This document shows positions 45,680 through 54,299 of a DNA stretch of 64,000 bases, in pieces; position 1 is the stretch's first letter, and every line of letters starts with the position of its first letter. Position numbers and translations under genes: made by a program. The notes beneath the pieces were generated by a model. The model saw only the letters and a program-made list of their open reading frames with translations. It was not told where the DNA came from and did not search any database. Where the stretch lies: NCBI GenBank assembly GCA_052400665.1, contig JBQTGK010000009.1. One strand, given 5' to 3'. The DNA is from JBQTGK01 sp052400665 (lineage in GTDB: Bacteria; Bacteroidota; Bacteroidia; Bacteroidales; Marinifilaceae).

Positions 45680-46740
45680 ATATGAAAAATAAGAATGAAA
45701 ATAATTCTTCATTAATACCTATTGGCTCGACTGGCTTAGTTAGAGTGAGTAATTCTATTTCTGTTACTAATAAATTACTGGCAGAAAGCAAATTCCAATT
45801 TAGCGGAGACTTCAAAGGTGAACAAATATGGAAAGTTGATGGACATAAAATGGCAGTCAGACAAATTATTATCGCTGATAACATTTTAAACAACAAATCT
45901 TGTTTGGTTTCCGCTGGTGAAGATGGATTTATTAGCCTTTACGACTTATCAAATGGTGATTGTTTTTTTAAAGAGCAGATAGAAAATAATTGGCTGACAT
46001 CAATTGCTGTTTGGAATGAGAAGCTTCTTTGTGCTGGCAGGTCTGGAAAATTATTTCGGGTTACGTTTGATGAGGATTGTATCAGTAGAGAAGTAGTTCA
46101 AGCTCACGAATTGATAATTAAGAATATTGTTGTCAGCCCTAATAATAGGAGTATTGCAACTTGTAGTTGGGATGATACAATAAAAATTTGGGAACCAAAG
46201 AAACTAAAAGAAACTAAAAAAATACTAGCACACAATTTTGGTGTTAACGATGTACTTTTTTTACCAAACAATGAGACTGTTATTAGTTGTGGAAAAGATG
46301 AAAAAATAAAAATATGGGATATAAAAAGCAAGGCTCAATTAGGTCAATTCGATGGACACAAACATTGGGTAGAAGCTATTACATTTAATAGTTCAAAAAA
46401 TATTCTTGCAAGTGGTTCTTGTGACAACACAATAAAAATATGGGACATTGATAAACAAGATTGTCTCTTGACAATAGAAAATGAGGAATGGATTAACGAT
46501 TTAGTTTTTTCAGATGATGGAAACTATTTAGTCGCTAACTGTTACAACGGAATATCAAAAGTATTTGACACAAAATCATTTCAATTGATTTGTGAATATA
46601 ATGAACATTCAAAAGTATTTCCTTATCACCATTCAATTAAAAGGGAAGCAACAAATTGGATTTACTCAGTTCTCTTTGATAAAACTAATAAAGCAATTTA
46701 TACTGCAAGTGTTGATGGTAGTATTCATAAATGGAAATAA
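45676..46740 (+). CDS. C5: WD40 repeat protein
   Basis: The 354-residue protein has about seven WD repeats; clear ones end CSWDDTIKIWEP, CGKDEKIKIWDI and GSCDNTIKIWDI, with partner GH dipeptides (GHKHWVEAITF). No signal peptide. It likely forms a seven-blade propeller that holds partner proteins or senses a trigger. It lies between a HEPN-like and a PLD-nuclease gene in the same operon. Confidence 0.88.
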   Translation: MNMKNKNENNSSLIPIGSTGLVRVSNSISVTNKLLAESKFQFSGDFKGEQIWKVDGHKMAVRQIIIADNILNNKSCLVSAGEDGFISLYDLSNGDCFFKEQIENNWLTSIAVWNEKLLCAGRSGKLFRVTFDEDCISREVVQAHELIIKNIVVSPNNRSIATCSWDDTIKIWEPKKLKETKKILAHNFGVNDVLFLPNNETVISCGKDEKIKIWDIKSKAQLGQFDGHKHWVEAITFNSSKNILASGSCDNTIKIWDIDKQDCLLTIENEEWINDLVFSDDGNYLVANCYNGISKVFDTKSFQLICEYNEHSKVFPYHHSIKREATNWIYSVLFDKTNKAIYTASVDGSIHKWK

Positions 46741-46742
46741 AT

Positions 46743-48107
46743 ATGCAAACAGAAGCAGTATTTGAAAATATAGCAGAACGAATTCAACAGGAAATTAGCA
46801 AGGCACAGAAATCTGTATTTATTGCGGTTGCTTGGTTTACCAATAAAAATATTTTCAATGAATTAGTAAATAAAGCAAGAAACGGTTGCACCGTTTCTCT
46901 TATTATTTCTAACGATAATATCAACCTTAATTCATACATTGATTTTGACCAATTGGCTACTGGTAAATCAAAGGTCTTCAAGATTGGTAATGGAGATACA
47001 GAATTAATGCATAACAAATTCTGCGTTATTGATTATTGCACTGTAATTTCAGGTTCATATAATTGGAGCTACAAGGCTGAAAACAATTTTGAGAATGTAA
47101 TTATTACCAGTAGCGACACAATCTTAGCAAAACAGTTTATTGCTGAATTCGATAATATCCGTAAACTATATTATCCCGATGCTGCAAAAGAAGAAATTAC
47201 TTTCCCGTTAAACAAAATTATTAAACGATTAGAAATTCTAAAAAACTATATACTACTTGAAGATATTGAAGAATTGGACAAGGAAACCTACAAATTAAGA
47301 GAATACGAATTTAACTCTGATTTACTTGAAATTATAGACAATGTTGAAAAAGAAGAATTTGCATCGGCAATAGCAAAAATTCAAAACTTCATTTCAAAAA
47401 ATCAACAACTTTCTATTTGGACAGACCCTGAAATTGCAGCTCTGAAACTTGAAATTAAGAATTTAGAAAACCAACTTAACGGATATGACAATGAAAAGAT
47501 AGAACTTGAAAAATTGCTGTCAGAATTTCAACATCAACATACAATTGAACTGGGTGATATTATCCTCGGTATTTTAAAACTGCGTAAACAGAAGTATAAA
47601 TCTGACAAAACAAAATATGAAGAGGCTGAAAATGACGAAAAACAATATCGCGAAGAGGTTAACACGGAAAAGGAAAAGGAAATCTATGAATTAACAGATG
47701 AGCAAAAATTAGAACTGAAAAAGAAATTTAGAAAAGCAACTGTTTTATGCCATCCCGACAAAGTTAGTGATGAGTTTAAGGAAACAGCTCAAAAGATTTT
47801 CATTGAATTAAAGCAGGCTTATGATTCGAATGATATAAAGAAAGTTTCACAGATACTTGAAGAACTTGAAAAGGGTAATTTCTTCAAAGCAAAATCAGAA
47901 ACAGTTTTAGAAAAAGATTTATTGAAAGCTGCTATTGCTAAATTACGTAGACAAATAAAAATTCTTGAAACAGATATTATCTCAATTAAAGAAAGTGAAA
48001 CATTCAAGACAATTATTGACATCGAAAATTGGGATGAGTATTTTAATAGTATAAAAGAAAAATTACAGAGAGAATTTGAAGAATTGAAACTTGAGATAGA
48101 AGTTTAA
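46743..48107 (+). CDS. C5: PLD-family nuclease with C-terminal J domain
   Basis: About 454 residues. The N-terminal 130 residues are a single PLD domain: AVAWFTNKNIF, then His90-Asn-Lys-FCVID and GSYNWS, a HxK active site as in dimeric PLD nucleases. A coiled-coil region follows, then a DnaJ-like domain with HPD at 337-339 (RKATVLCHPDKVSDEFK). ATG 46743 is chosen; 46731 overlaps the WD40 gene by 10 bases. A nuclease joined to a chaperone-recruiting J domain is unusual. Confidence 0.83.
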   Translation: MQTEAVFENIAERIQQEISKAQKSVFIAVAWFTNKNIFNELVNKARNGCTVSLIISNDNINLNSYIDFDQLATGKSKVFKIGNGDTELMHNKFCVIDYCTVISGSYNWSYKAENNFENVIITSSDTILAKQFIAEFDNIRKLYYPDAAKEEITFPLNKIIKRLEILKNYILLEDIEELDKETYKLREYEFNSDLLEIIDNVEKEEFASAIAKIQNFISKNQQLSIWTDPEIAALKLEIKNLENQLNGYDNEKIELEKLLSEFQHQHTIELGDIILGILKLRKQKYKSDKTKYEEAENDEKQYREEVNTEKEKEIYELTDEQKLELKKKFRKATVLCHPDKVSDEFKETAQKIFIELKQAYDSNDIKKVSQILEELEKGNFFKAKSETVLEKDLLKAAIAKLRRQIKILETDIISIKESETFKTIIDIENWDEYFNSIKEKLQREFEELKLEIEV

Positions 48108-48131
48108 AGCTTTGAATAACAAGGAAGTCGA

Positions 48132-48913
48132 GTAGGTAAAGGGGAATTTCACCCCTAAACCTCTCACAGAACCGTGCGTGAAAGTCTCCCTTCACACGGC
48201 TCCTCGCAGTCATGAAACCATCTCAGGTTTCGCATGTAAGTTAGCTCATCCTCTTTCAAGTTGGCAAATATGCTCGACTGCGCCAACCCCTTCGCTATGG
48301 CAATAATTACAAAGCCTTTACTTGACACAAGTTGCTACTACGGGTTAGTCCGCCCCTATTCCACTGTATTGATACTCTCTGGCTTGCCCGAAGGTTTTCG
48401 CCATTCTCTCTTAACACCAGCAGATAGGTTCTCCTGTTCCTTAAATGAGCCAAGGTATAGTTCCTGCCGTCTTTACTCCGGATACCGATGCAGCCAATAA
48501 ACTGGTAATCTCTGCACTTATCCCAATGTACCGTCCGACCATTGGTTCTCAGTATCGCATACGTTATTATCGAAGCCTCTTCGAGCGGTTCACTTTCGTT
48601 CAGCTCCTATACCCATTCCTGACAGATTTCCCACTAATAAGTGGGTTTTCAGCCTTTTCCCGTGCTGTTCAGTACCAACCCCTTGAAAGGGAAGCACCGC
48701 AGGATGGATTGAAAACACTTCCAGCAAAGCGTTTCCGAGAGACCAAAATATCATGCCAGCCGTGTCAAAATTGCATTAGGACAATATTGACAGCATGATA
48801 AATTCCTCTCATCTCATTTAAAGTTATGATGAATCAATTTCAAAGAACTTACTTTCTGGTTAACAGAAAGATTCATTATATTTGAAAGTGCCCTGATTCA
48901 TCGCAGGACACAC
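48132..48913 (-). mobile_element. ORF-less group II intron, inserted next to attC-5
   Basis: The reverse strand holds a 34-base domain V (48169-48202) that begins GAGCCGTGTG and ends CACGCACGGTTC, followed by a domain VI-like stem and CTAC near 48132. A GTGTG 5' end fits at 48913, with the first stem GTGTCCTG/CAGGGCAC. No reverse transcriptase is encoded in about 780 bases, so mobility would need help. The 5' exon on that strand is GTTACAAGCCGTTT, the bottom strand of the attC-5 R'' region. The 3' end is less certain. Confidence 0.72.
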
Positions 48914-48920
48914 AAACGGC

Positions 48921-49052
48921 TTGTAACATTTTGTATAAGTAATGGCAGGCAATGTGCTAAATATTAAGGTTTGTAGCCCGCTCAAACTGTATAGCGGTTT
49001 GACAGGAAACTATCACGCAATCTGCCACTACTCATACAATTTACCGTTAGGG
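48921..49052 (+). repeat. attC-5 (end of cassette C5)
   Basis: 132 bases. R'' TTGTAAC (48921-48927), L'' TTGTATAAGTAATGGCAGGC, internal AGCGGTTTGACAGGAAACT, L' TCTGCCACTACTCATACAA, R' GTTAGGG (49046-49052). GGCTTGTAAC is the reverse complement of the C5 start GTTACAAGCC at 44907. It is almost identical to attC-8. Confidence 0.88.
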
Positions 49053-49091
49053 GGCATAAAACGAACTGCTTGGCAATAAATATTAACAACG

Positions 49092-49754
49092 ATGAGAGAT
49101 ATTAATGCTATAAAAACAATTCTAGAAGATTTAAAAAACAATTCATTAGATAAGATTGACCATTTTGCTCTTTCTAGTATTGACAAATTACCATTGAAGG
49201 TTCAATTATTTATTGAAGTAATAAGCAAAAGAATGATTGATTTTAGTGAATCAGTTATTATTTTACTAGAAGGGAATCATATAATACCAGCTATACCGCT
49301 AATCCGTGCGATTATAGAAAACCTTGCAATTACAAATAAAGTATTTGTTTCGTTTGATAAATCAATAAGTAATAATCAGTTGACAAATGGTTTTGATGAA
49401 GATATAACTAAAATAATACTTGGCACTCGATATTGTGAAGAGTATAAATCCACTAATATTCTAAACTATATTGACAAGCTAGATAAAGAGATTAATGGTA
49501 TTAGAAAATATTATGATTCTCTTTGTGAGTATACTCATCCAAATTGGAACGGTGTTGAAGGAGCATATTTAATAAGTGATAATAATTCGAATGTTACCGA
49601 AATAACTAAAGTAATTAATAAAGAACATGATTTAACCAATTATTTTATAGGATGCTTTTTGTTGGGTGTGACATATTTTTCCGCTAAGACACTTTATATG
49701 AGAGAACACTTACATAGTTTTGTTTCTCTTTGTGAGCATGACCTAAATCGCTAA
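49092..49754 (+). CDS. C6: HEPN/DUF5677-like protein
   Basis: The 220-residue all-helical protein contains IPLIRAIIENLA (Arg-x3-Glu) and LCEYTHPNWNGVEGAY, a His-Pro pattern seen in DUF5677-like and AbiV-like HEPN relatives. It is predicted soluble. It precedes the large membrane protein by 24 bases in the same cassette, so the pair may be a two-gene defence unit; this is inference. Confidence 0.5.
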   Translation: MRDINAIKTILEDLKNNSLDKIDHFALSSIDKLPLKVQLFIEVISKRMIDFSESVIILLEGNHIIPAIPLIRAIIENLAITNKVFVSFDKSISNNQLTNGFDEDITKIILGTRYCEEYKSTNILNYIDKLDKEINGIRKYYDSLCEYTHPNWNGVEGAYLISDNNSNVTEITKVINKEHDLTNYFIGCFLLGVTYFSAKTLYMREHLHSFVSLCEHDLNR

Positions 49755-49778
49755 TCATAAGCATAAAAGACTTATAAT

Positions 49779-51479
49779 ATGACAACAACATCAACATCAA
49801 ATACAAATGATATTAACTACTGTTATGATTTGATAGATTCACTTAAATCACTAATAGAAAATAACAAACAATCTTCAGGTGGACACATAAGTGAAACATC
49901 AGATGGCAGAGGACATATGACTCCGATTAGAACAGGAATTGATAGTATTGCGGTAAGTGAATTACTTAATGAAGTTTTAATTGGAGGAAAAATTAAGAAA
50001 ATTGCCCATTCAGAGAATAAGAAACTAATTTCTAGTTTTTATAAAACTCTTCAAGATATATACATTGAACTAGAGAAACTAAGCTTTGGGTTTACACCTG
50101 AAATTGAAGGACTATTAAAGCAAATAAGAAGTTCCTTTGCAAAGGCTCTCCCTAATGAGGATTTAACCAAAAAAGAAATTGAGGATAACATCAAGATAAT
50201 TCATAATCGAGAACAGAATAATCGTGATAAAAACAAACGCAATGAAGAAAATAGAAAAATAAAAGAAATAATTACAGGTAATATTACAAAAATTTCAATC
50301 CTGCTTTTAGGAGTGGCTTTATGCTACTTATGGGGTAAGACTATATTGCTTATTTATGTTTTAATTATATGCGTTGGGCTACTTACTGGTATAATTTCAC
50401 AACTAAGAAATAAAACAAAAAATGAAAAGGACACTTTAAAGCCTGTAAATAAAACACATAAAACAAGTAACCAGACAGATGAAGAATCGCTTCAAGAATG
50501 CTTCAAATTAATTCAATCCCTATCATCCATCACGGAGACTTATTCAGAAATAGAAGCATGTCATTTTAATGAAAAAGGGGAGGCCACTAGATTTCAGGAA
50601 ACCATAAATGTAGAGAAAGCATCTCATTTTTTTAAAGACGTTCTAACTGGTGATACTATAAAAACTATTGCTAACTCAAAAAAACAAGACCTCATTTCGG
50701 ATTTCTATAAAACTCTTCAAGAAGTTCTTTACAAGATTGAGACGTCTCGCGGCTCTATAGATGGTTTGCCTGATTTATTAAAACAAATACGAAACTCTTT
50801 TTGCATAGCACTGCCCGATGGTAATAAAACCAAAATTGAAAACAACATACAAATTATCCAAGAGCAAGAAATAAACAAAAGAAATAATGTACAGAAATCA
50901 AATAATCAACCATTAAAAGCAAACGCAGTAAAAAACAATAGAAGTTATTTGCCAAATGAGATTATCGATATTGCTTTTAAAATCGGTGCGCAGACTTACT
51001 CTAATTTCTTGACATCTTTTAAAGCAAATGCGAAAGATTACGGTAAGGTAAGCAAATTTGAAATCGACTTGTATTCCTTTTTTATTTGCGATATGCTTTC
51101 ATATTCAGTTTATAAGAGTGAGAAACTAAGGGCAGAAATTTTGAATACTTTTTTAAGGAGAATAAATGACAAATATACTGTCTTGTTGAGTGGAAATTCT
51201 AGCGTAATAAAAATTAGACTAGAAAAATATTTCAAGACATACACAATGATTCTAAATCAATCATCAGAAAATAATGGTTTTAAAAGTATTGAGGAGCAAT
51301 TATTGTATGTTTTACTTAATACTTCGCAAGAAACACAAATTCAAGAAAACTATGCTCCTAAACCGCAGGACATGTTTGAAAAAATGACTAATACAAAAAG
51401 GTTTATAGTGCAACACAATGAATATTTTAACGGATTATTTGAAGAACTTGAAAGAAAAGTAAGCAATTACGCCCCCTAA
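49779..51479 (+). CDS. C6: membrane protein with duplicated domain
   Basis: The 566-residue protein has two related domains of about 135 residues (about 10-145 and 235-365), each with LLNEVL/FFKDVLTG, then SFYKTLQ/DFYKTLQE and LLKQIRSSFAKALP/LLKQIRNSFCIALP. Between them lie two transmembrane helices (about 165-210). A helical C-terminal domain (from about 390) follows. No known family. Its TAA stop (51477-51479) lies inside the R'' box of attC-6, so the gene runs to the cassette edge. Confidence 0.7.
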   Translation: MTTTSTSNTNDINYCYDLIDSLKSLIENNKQSSGGHISETSDGRGHMTPIRTGIDSIAVSELLNEVLIGGKIKKIAHSENKKLISSFYKTLQDIYIELEKLSFGFTPEIEGLLKQIRSSFAKALPNEDLTKKEIEDNIKIIHNREQNNRDKNKRNEENRKIKEIITGNITKISILLLGVALCYLWGKTILLIYVLIICVGLLTGIISQLRNKTKNEKDTLKPVNKTHKTSNQTDEESLQECFKLIQSLSSITETYSEIEACHFNEKGEATRFQETINVEKASHFFKDVLTGDTIKTIANSKKQDLISDFYKTLQEVLYKIETSRGSIDGLPDLLKQIRNSFCIALPDGNKTKIENNIQIIQEQEINKRNNVQKSNNQPLKANAVKNNRSYLPNEIIDIAFKIGAQTYSNFLTSFKANAKDYGKVSKFEIDLYSFFICDMLSYSVYKSEKLRAEILNTFLRRINDKYTVLLSGNSSVIKIRLEKYFKTYTMILNQSSENNGFKSIEEQLLYVLLNTSQETQIQENYAPKPQDMFEKMTNTKRFIVQHNEYFNGLFEELERKVSNYAP

Positions 51480-51666
51480 CATTTTGTATAATGCATAGGG
51501 CAGAATTGCTGTATTTGAAACTTTTGCGCTTTCTTCAACCCCGCCGAAGCGCAGCTTCGACGGGGTGTCTAATTTTGCAGGTGTCAAACCTGCGCTTCGG
51601 CTACTTAGCGGCTTGACAGGAAAGTGCTTTCTAATGCCCTACGCACCATACAATTTACCGTTGGCG
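51474..51666 (+). repeat. attC-6 (end of cassette C6), long form with extra hairpin
   Basis: 193 bases. R'' CCCTAAC (51474-51480), L'' TTGTATAATGCATAGGGCAG, L' GCCCTACGCACCATACAA, R' GTTGGCG (51660-51666). The loop holds a strong extra stem, CCCCGCCGAAGC/GCTTCGACGGGG (51539-51565), and the GCGGCTTGACAGGAAAGTGC core. GCCCCCTAAC complements the C6 start. Confidence 0.85.
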
Positions 51667-51724
51667 TTCATTGCGAGAACCGACTGCACAATATTAAACG
51701 GATTAGAAAACAAGACAATTAAAT

Positions 51725-52429
51725 ATGAAAAGACTAACAGTATTTTTTATAATCGGATTGATAATATCAAGTTGCTCTGTAAATAATAAGGAGATTATCA
51801 TTCTTAAAACCTTAGACCAATTTGAAAGACAGGAGGAAAACGAAAGACTTGGAGTTGATATTTTGAATTATATGTTCCCAGTTTTTTTACAACAAGAGTT
51901 CCCTGACTTTACCCAGAATGATTTAAAAAATATCACCTGGCAGTATTTCATTCGTGAAAGTGATAAGCAGGTTTCATTCCGACTAATCTTGAGTAATGAG
52001 GTTTTATCACAAAAAGACAAGATTACTGATTTCTTCGAAAAGACGGTAGATGAGCAGGTTGAGAGACAAGTACAAGACAGGGAGATTTTTGATAAGGCAG
52101 TAAAACTTACGGAACAAAGTCTTGAGCAACTTGACAATGGAGAGTTTGATGAATTTTGGAGCAATTCGGGTTCACTAATGCAAAATATGACAACTAAGGA
52201 GGATTTTTTTGCGACAATAACAGATAGAAAGAAAATTAATACGATTGGTGGAGACAGAGTATATCATAGCAAACAATACTATAATAAAATGCCAAACTCA
52301 GAGAAGAAGGATTTTTATGTAGTAAACTTGACATTTGAGAAAGACAAAAATATGATGGAGCAGATTACTTTTCAATTGGAAGATGGAGAGTTAAAAATTG
52401 CTGGATATACAAATAGATTACCAAATTAA
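51725..52429 (+). CDS. C7: DUF4019 lipoprotein
   Basis: The 234-residue protein has a lipoprotein signal (Cys17, LIISSC). Its C-terminal half, LTEQSLEQLDNGEFDEFWSNSG to MEQITFQLEDGELKIAGY, matches the DUF4019 pattern of a cystatin-like fold. It is the only gene of the 987-base cassette. The exact role is unknown. Confidence 0.75.
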   Translation: MKRLTVFFIIGLIISSCSVNNKEIIILKTLDQFERQEENERLGVDILNYMFPVFLQQEFPDFTQNDLKNITWQYFIRESDKQVSFRLILSNEVLSQKDKITDFFEKTVDEQVERQVQDREIFDKAVKLTEQSLEQLDNGEFDEFWSNSGSLMQNMTTKEDFFATITDRKKINTIGGDRVYHSKQYYNKMPNSEKKDFYVVNLTFEKDKNMMEQITFQLEDGELKIAGYTNRLPN

Positions 52430-52457
52430 TTTAAGATAGGAACGATAAACAACGAAA

Positions 52458-52653
52458 CGCCAACAATGTATAAAAAACATAAGTGGCTCAGTGGTTTACG
52501 GAGCTTTGGAGCATTTATTCAGCTCCGCCAAATCTGCGATTTGACGGTTGCTTTTAAAACATTAAATTTGTGTCTAATCGCAAATTTGGCTCAGTGTAAA
52601 TTGATAGGTAAGTGCTTCGAAATCACTTACGTTTCTTATACTAACCGTTAGGC
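52458..52653 (+). repeat. attC-7 (end of cassette C7), long form
   Basis: 196 bases. R'' CGCCAAC (52458-52464), L'' ATGTATAAAAAACATAAGTGG, L' CACTTACGTTTCTTATACT, R' GTTAGGC (52647-52653). Central arms CTCCGCCAAATCTGCGATTTGAC / GTCTAATCGCAAATTTGG form a second stem. AACGCCAAC complements the C7 start. Confidence 0.83.
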
Positions 52654-52708
52654 AAAATTGAAAGAAACAAACCTGCAAGCATGATTAGGTACCAAAAAAA
52701 GATATATT

Positions 52709-53530
52709 ATGAAATTTAAAGTAAAACCATTTGATAGAAAACTCTTTAAAAATTATTTAGAAGTATTATCAGTTGTTGGTTTACTTTGTTCATTTGCTCT
52801 AATTGTAATAACTATTCCAAATTGTTTAAAAATATATGTAGGGATTGGATTGGTATTGTTGCTGTTGATTATTTATATAATCATGTGGTTAAATGCCAAC
52901 AAACAAGACAAAACTAAGCTAAACATTAATAATTCAACAATAATTATTAAAACTGGCGATATTTTCGAAGAAGATGGACTTAAAGTGATTGCATTTAATG
53001 AGTACTTTGACACGCAGGTTGACAATAGAATAATATCAGAGAATACCCTTAATGGCAAATATATTAACTCAAAAATTAGTGATGTTAATGTACTTGATAA
53101 TTTATTAAATGAAGATGAACATTTGAAAGATAAGGTAATTGGTGAAAACAATAGACTTCATGGTAAAAATAAGAGATATAGTCTTGGAACTGTTTTTTTG
53201 CATGAAGAATACATTCTGACGGCTTTTTCAAAATTTGATAATGATAATAGAGCATATCTATACATCAATGACTATATAAGTTTTCTTATAAATTTTTGGA
53301 ATGAAATTGATATAATTTATGCTGGTCGTTCTATTTCAATTCCGCTTCTTGGTTCTGGAATAACTCGTTTTAAAGGATTTGATTCCGTAACTGAACAGGA
53401 ATTACTTGAGCTTTTGATTTGGTCATTTAAAGTAAGTAGAATTAAATTTACTTATCCCTCAAAAGTGTCTATTATAATACATGAATCAAAAAAAGACAAA
53501 ATCAATTTTTATAAATTAAAAAAGGATTAA
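52709..53530 (+). CDS. C8: ThsA-like effector, two transmembrane helices + macro domain (type II Thoeris-like)
   Basis: The 273-residue protein has two N-terminal helices (about 18-37 and 41-60), then a macro-type domain: IIIKTGDIFEEDGLKVIAFNEYFDT (73-97), LGTVFLHEEYILTAFSKFD, and ISIPLLGSGITRFKGFD. In type II Thoeris, the macro-domain protein binds the nucleotide made by the TIR partner, and its membrane part acts on the cell. The TIR-like gene follows 3 bases later. Confidence 0.83.
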   Translation: MKFKVKPFDRKLFKNYLEVLSVVGLLCSFALIVITIPNCLKIYVGIGLVLLLLIIYIIMWLNANKQDKTKLNINNSTIIIKTGDIFEEDGLKVIAFNEYFDTQVDNRIISENTLNGKYINSKISDVNVLDNLLNEDEHLKDKVIGENNRLHGKNKRYSLGTVFLHEEYILTAFSKFDNDNRAYLYINDYISFLINFWNEIDIIYAGRSISIPLLGSGITRFKGFDSVTEQELLELLIWSFKVSRIKFTYPSKVSIIIHESKKDKINFYKLKKD

Positions 53531-53533
53531 GAT

Positions 53534-54049
53534 ATGGCATACAGGACAAAAACATACTTAGCAGCAGAATGGGATGGTGATAACGATGCAATTGAACAAC
53601 TTCATAAATGGAAGAAAAGTAAATATTGGAGCTTAACATTTACAGATGCTCACGATTTGACTCAAGCAAGAGATAGTAGCTTAAATTGTAGTATCAAATC
53701 ATCACTTGCGAACAGACTTGATTCATCAAAGACATTTGTTCTAATTGTTGGGTCGAATACAAAGACTGTAAGGAATGGCAGCTGTCAATATTGTTCGTGT
53801 TATAATAGTTGGACAAAAGCGTGCTCGCGAGGGAAAAATGTAGATTATCGAAGTTATATAGAATATGAGTGCGCAAAAGCTATTCGGGATGATTTGAAAA
53901 TAGTAGTTTTATATAATGCAGCATCTGTAAATAAAAATAAGTGTCCTGAAATAATTAAGAATGTTGGATTACATAAGGCCATGTGCTATTATGAAAACGG
54001 GACTTGTTACTGGGATTATCAAACGGTGAAAAATGCTCTTGATGAATAA
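53534..54049 (+). CDS. C8: ThsB-like TIR protein (type II Thoeris-like)
   Basis: The 171-residue protein matches ThsB/TIR-like proteins of Thoeris: YLAAEWDGDNDAIEQLHKWK, LTFTDAHDLTQARDSSLNC, KTFVLIVGSNTKTVR, and RSYIEYECAKAIRDDLKIVVLYN. Glu112 in the YEC motif is the likely catalytic glutamate of the NAD-using TIR enzyme. On phage infection it should make a signal for the macro-domain effector just upstream. Confidence 0.85.
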   Translation: MAYRTKTYLAAEWDGDNDAIEQLHKWKKSKYWSLTFTDAHDLTQARDSSLNCSIKSSLANRLDSSKTFVLIVGSNTKTVRNGSCQYCSCYNSWTKACSRGKNVDYRSYIEYECAKAIRDDLKIVVLYNAASVNKNKCPEIIKNVGLHKAMCYYENGTCYWDYQTVKNALDE

Positions 54050-54079
54050 ATTGATTTTATAAGAGGATAGAACAACTTT

Positions 54080-54211
54080 GCCTAACATTTTGTATAAGTA
54101 ATGTCAGGTAAAGTGGCAAATATCAAGGTTTGTAGCCCGCTCAAACTGCATTGCGGTTTGACAGGTAAGTACCACGCAATCTGCCACTACTCATACAATT
54201 TAGCGTTAGCA
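54080..54211 (+). repeat. attC-8 (end of cassette C8)
   Basis: 132 bases. R'' GCCTAAC (54080-54086), L'' TTGTATAAGTAATGTCAGG, internal GCGGTTTGACAGGTAAGTACC, L' CTGCCACTACTCATACAA, R' GTTAGCA (54205-54211). TTTGCCTAAC complements the C8 start GTTAGGCAAA. Confidence 0.88.
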
Positions 54212-54299
54212 ACAAGCGAAAATCCGACACACAAGCAGTCAGGACATTATTAATTAAAATCTTAACATATTAAATAGAGATTTTTTCAATTATTTTTTA

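Noticed and set aside
48261..48798. Two forward-strand open frames (79 and 117 codons)
   Set aside because: They lie wholly in the reverse-strand group II intron; frames like these arise from intron structure and are not proteins.
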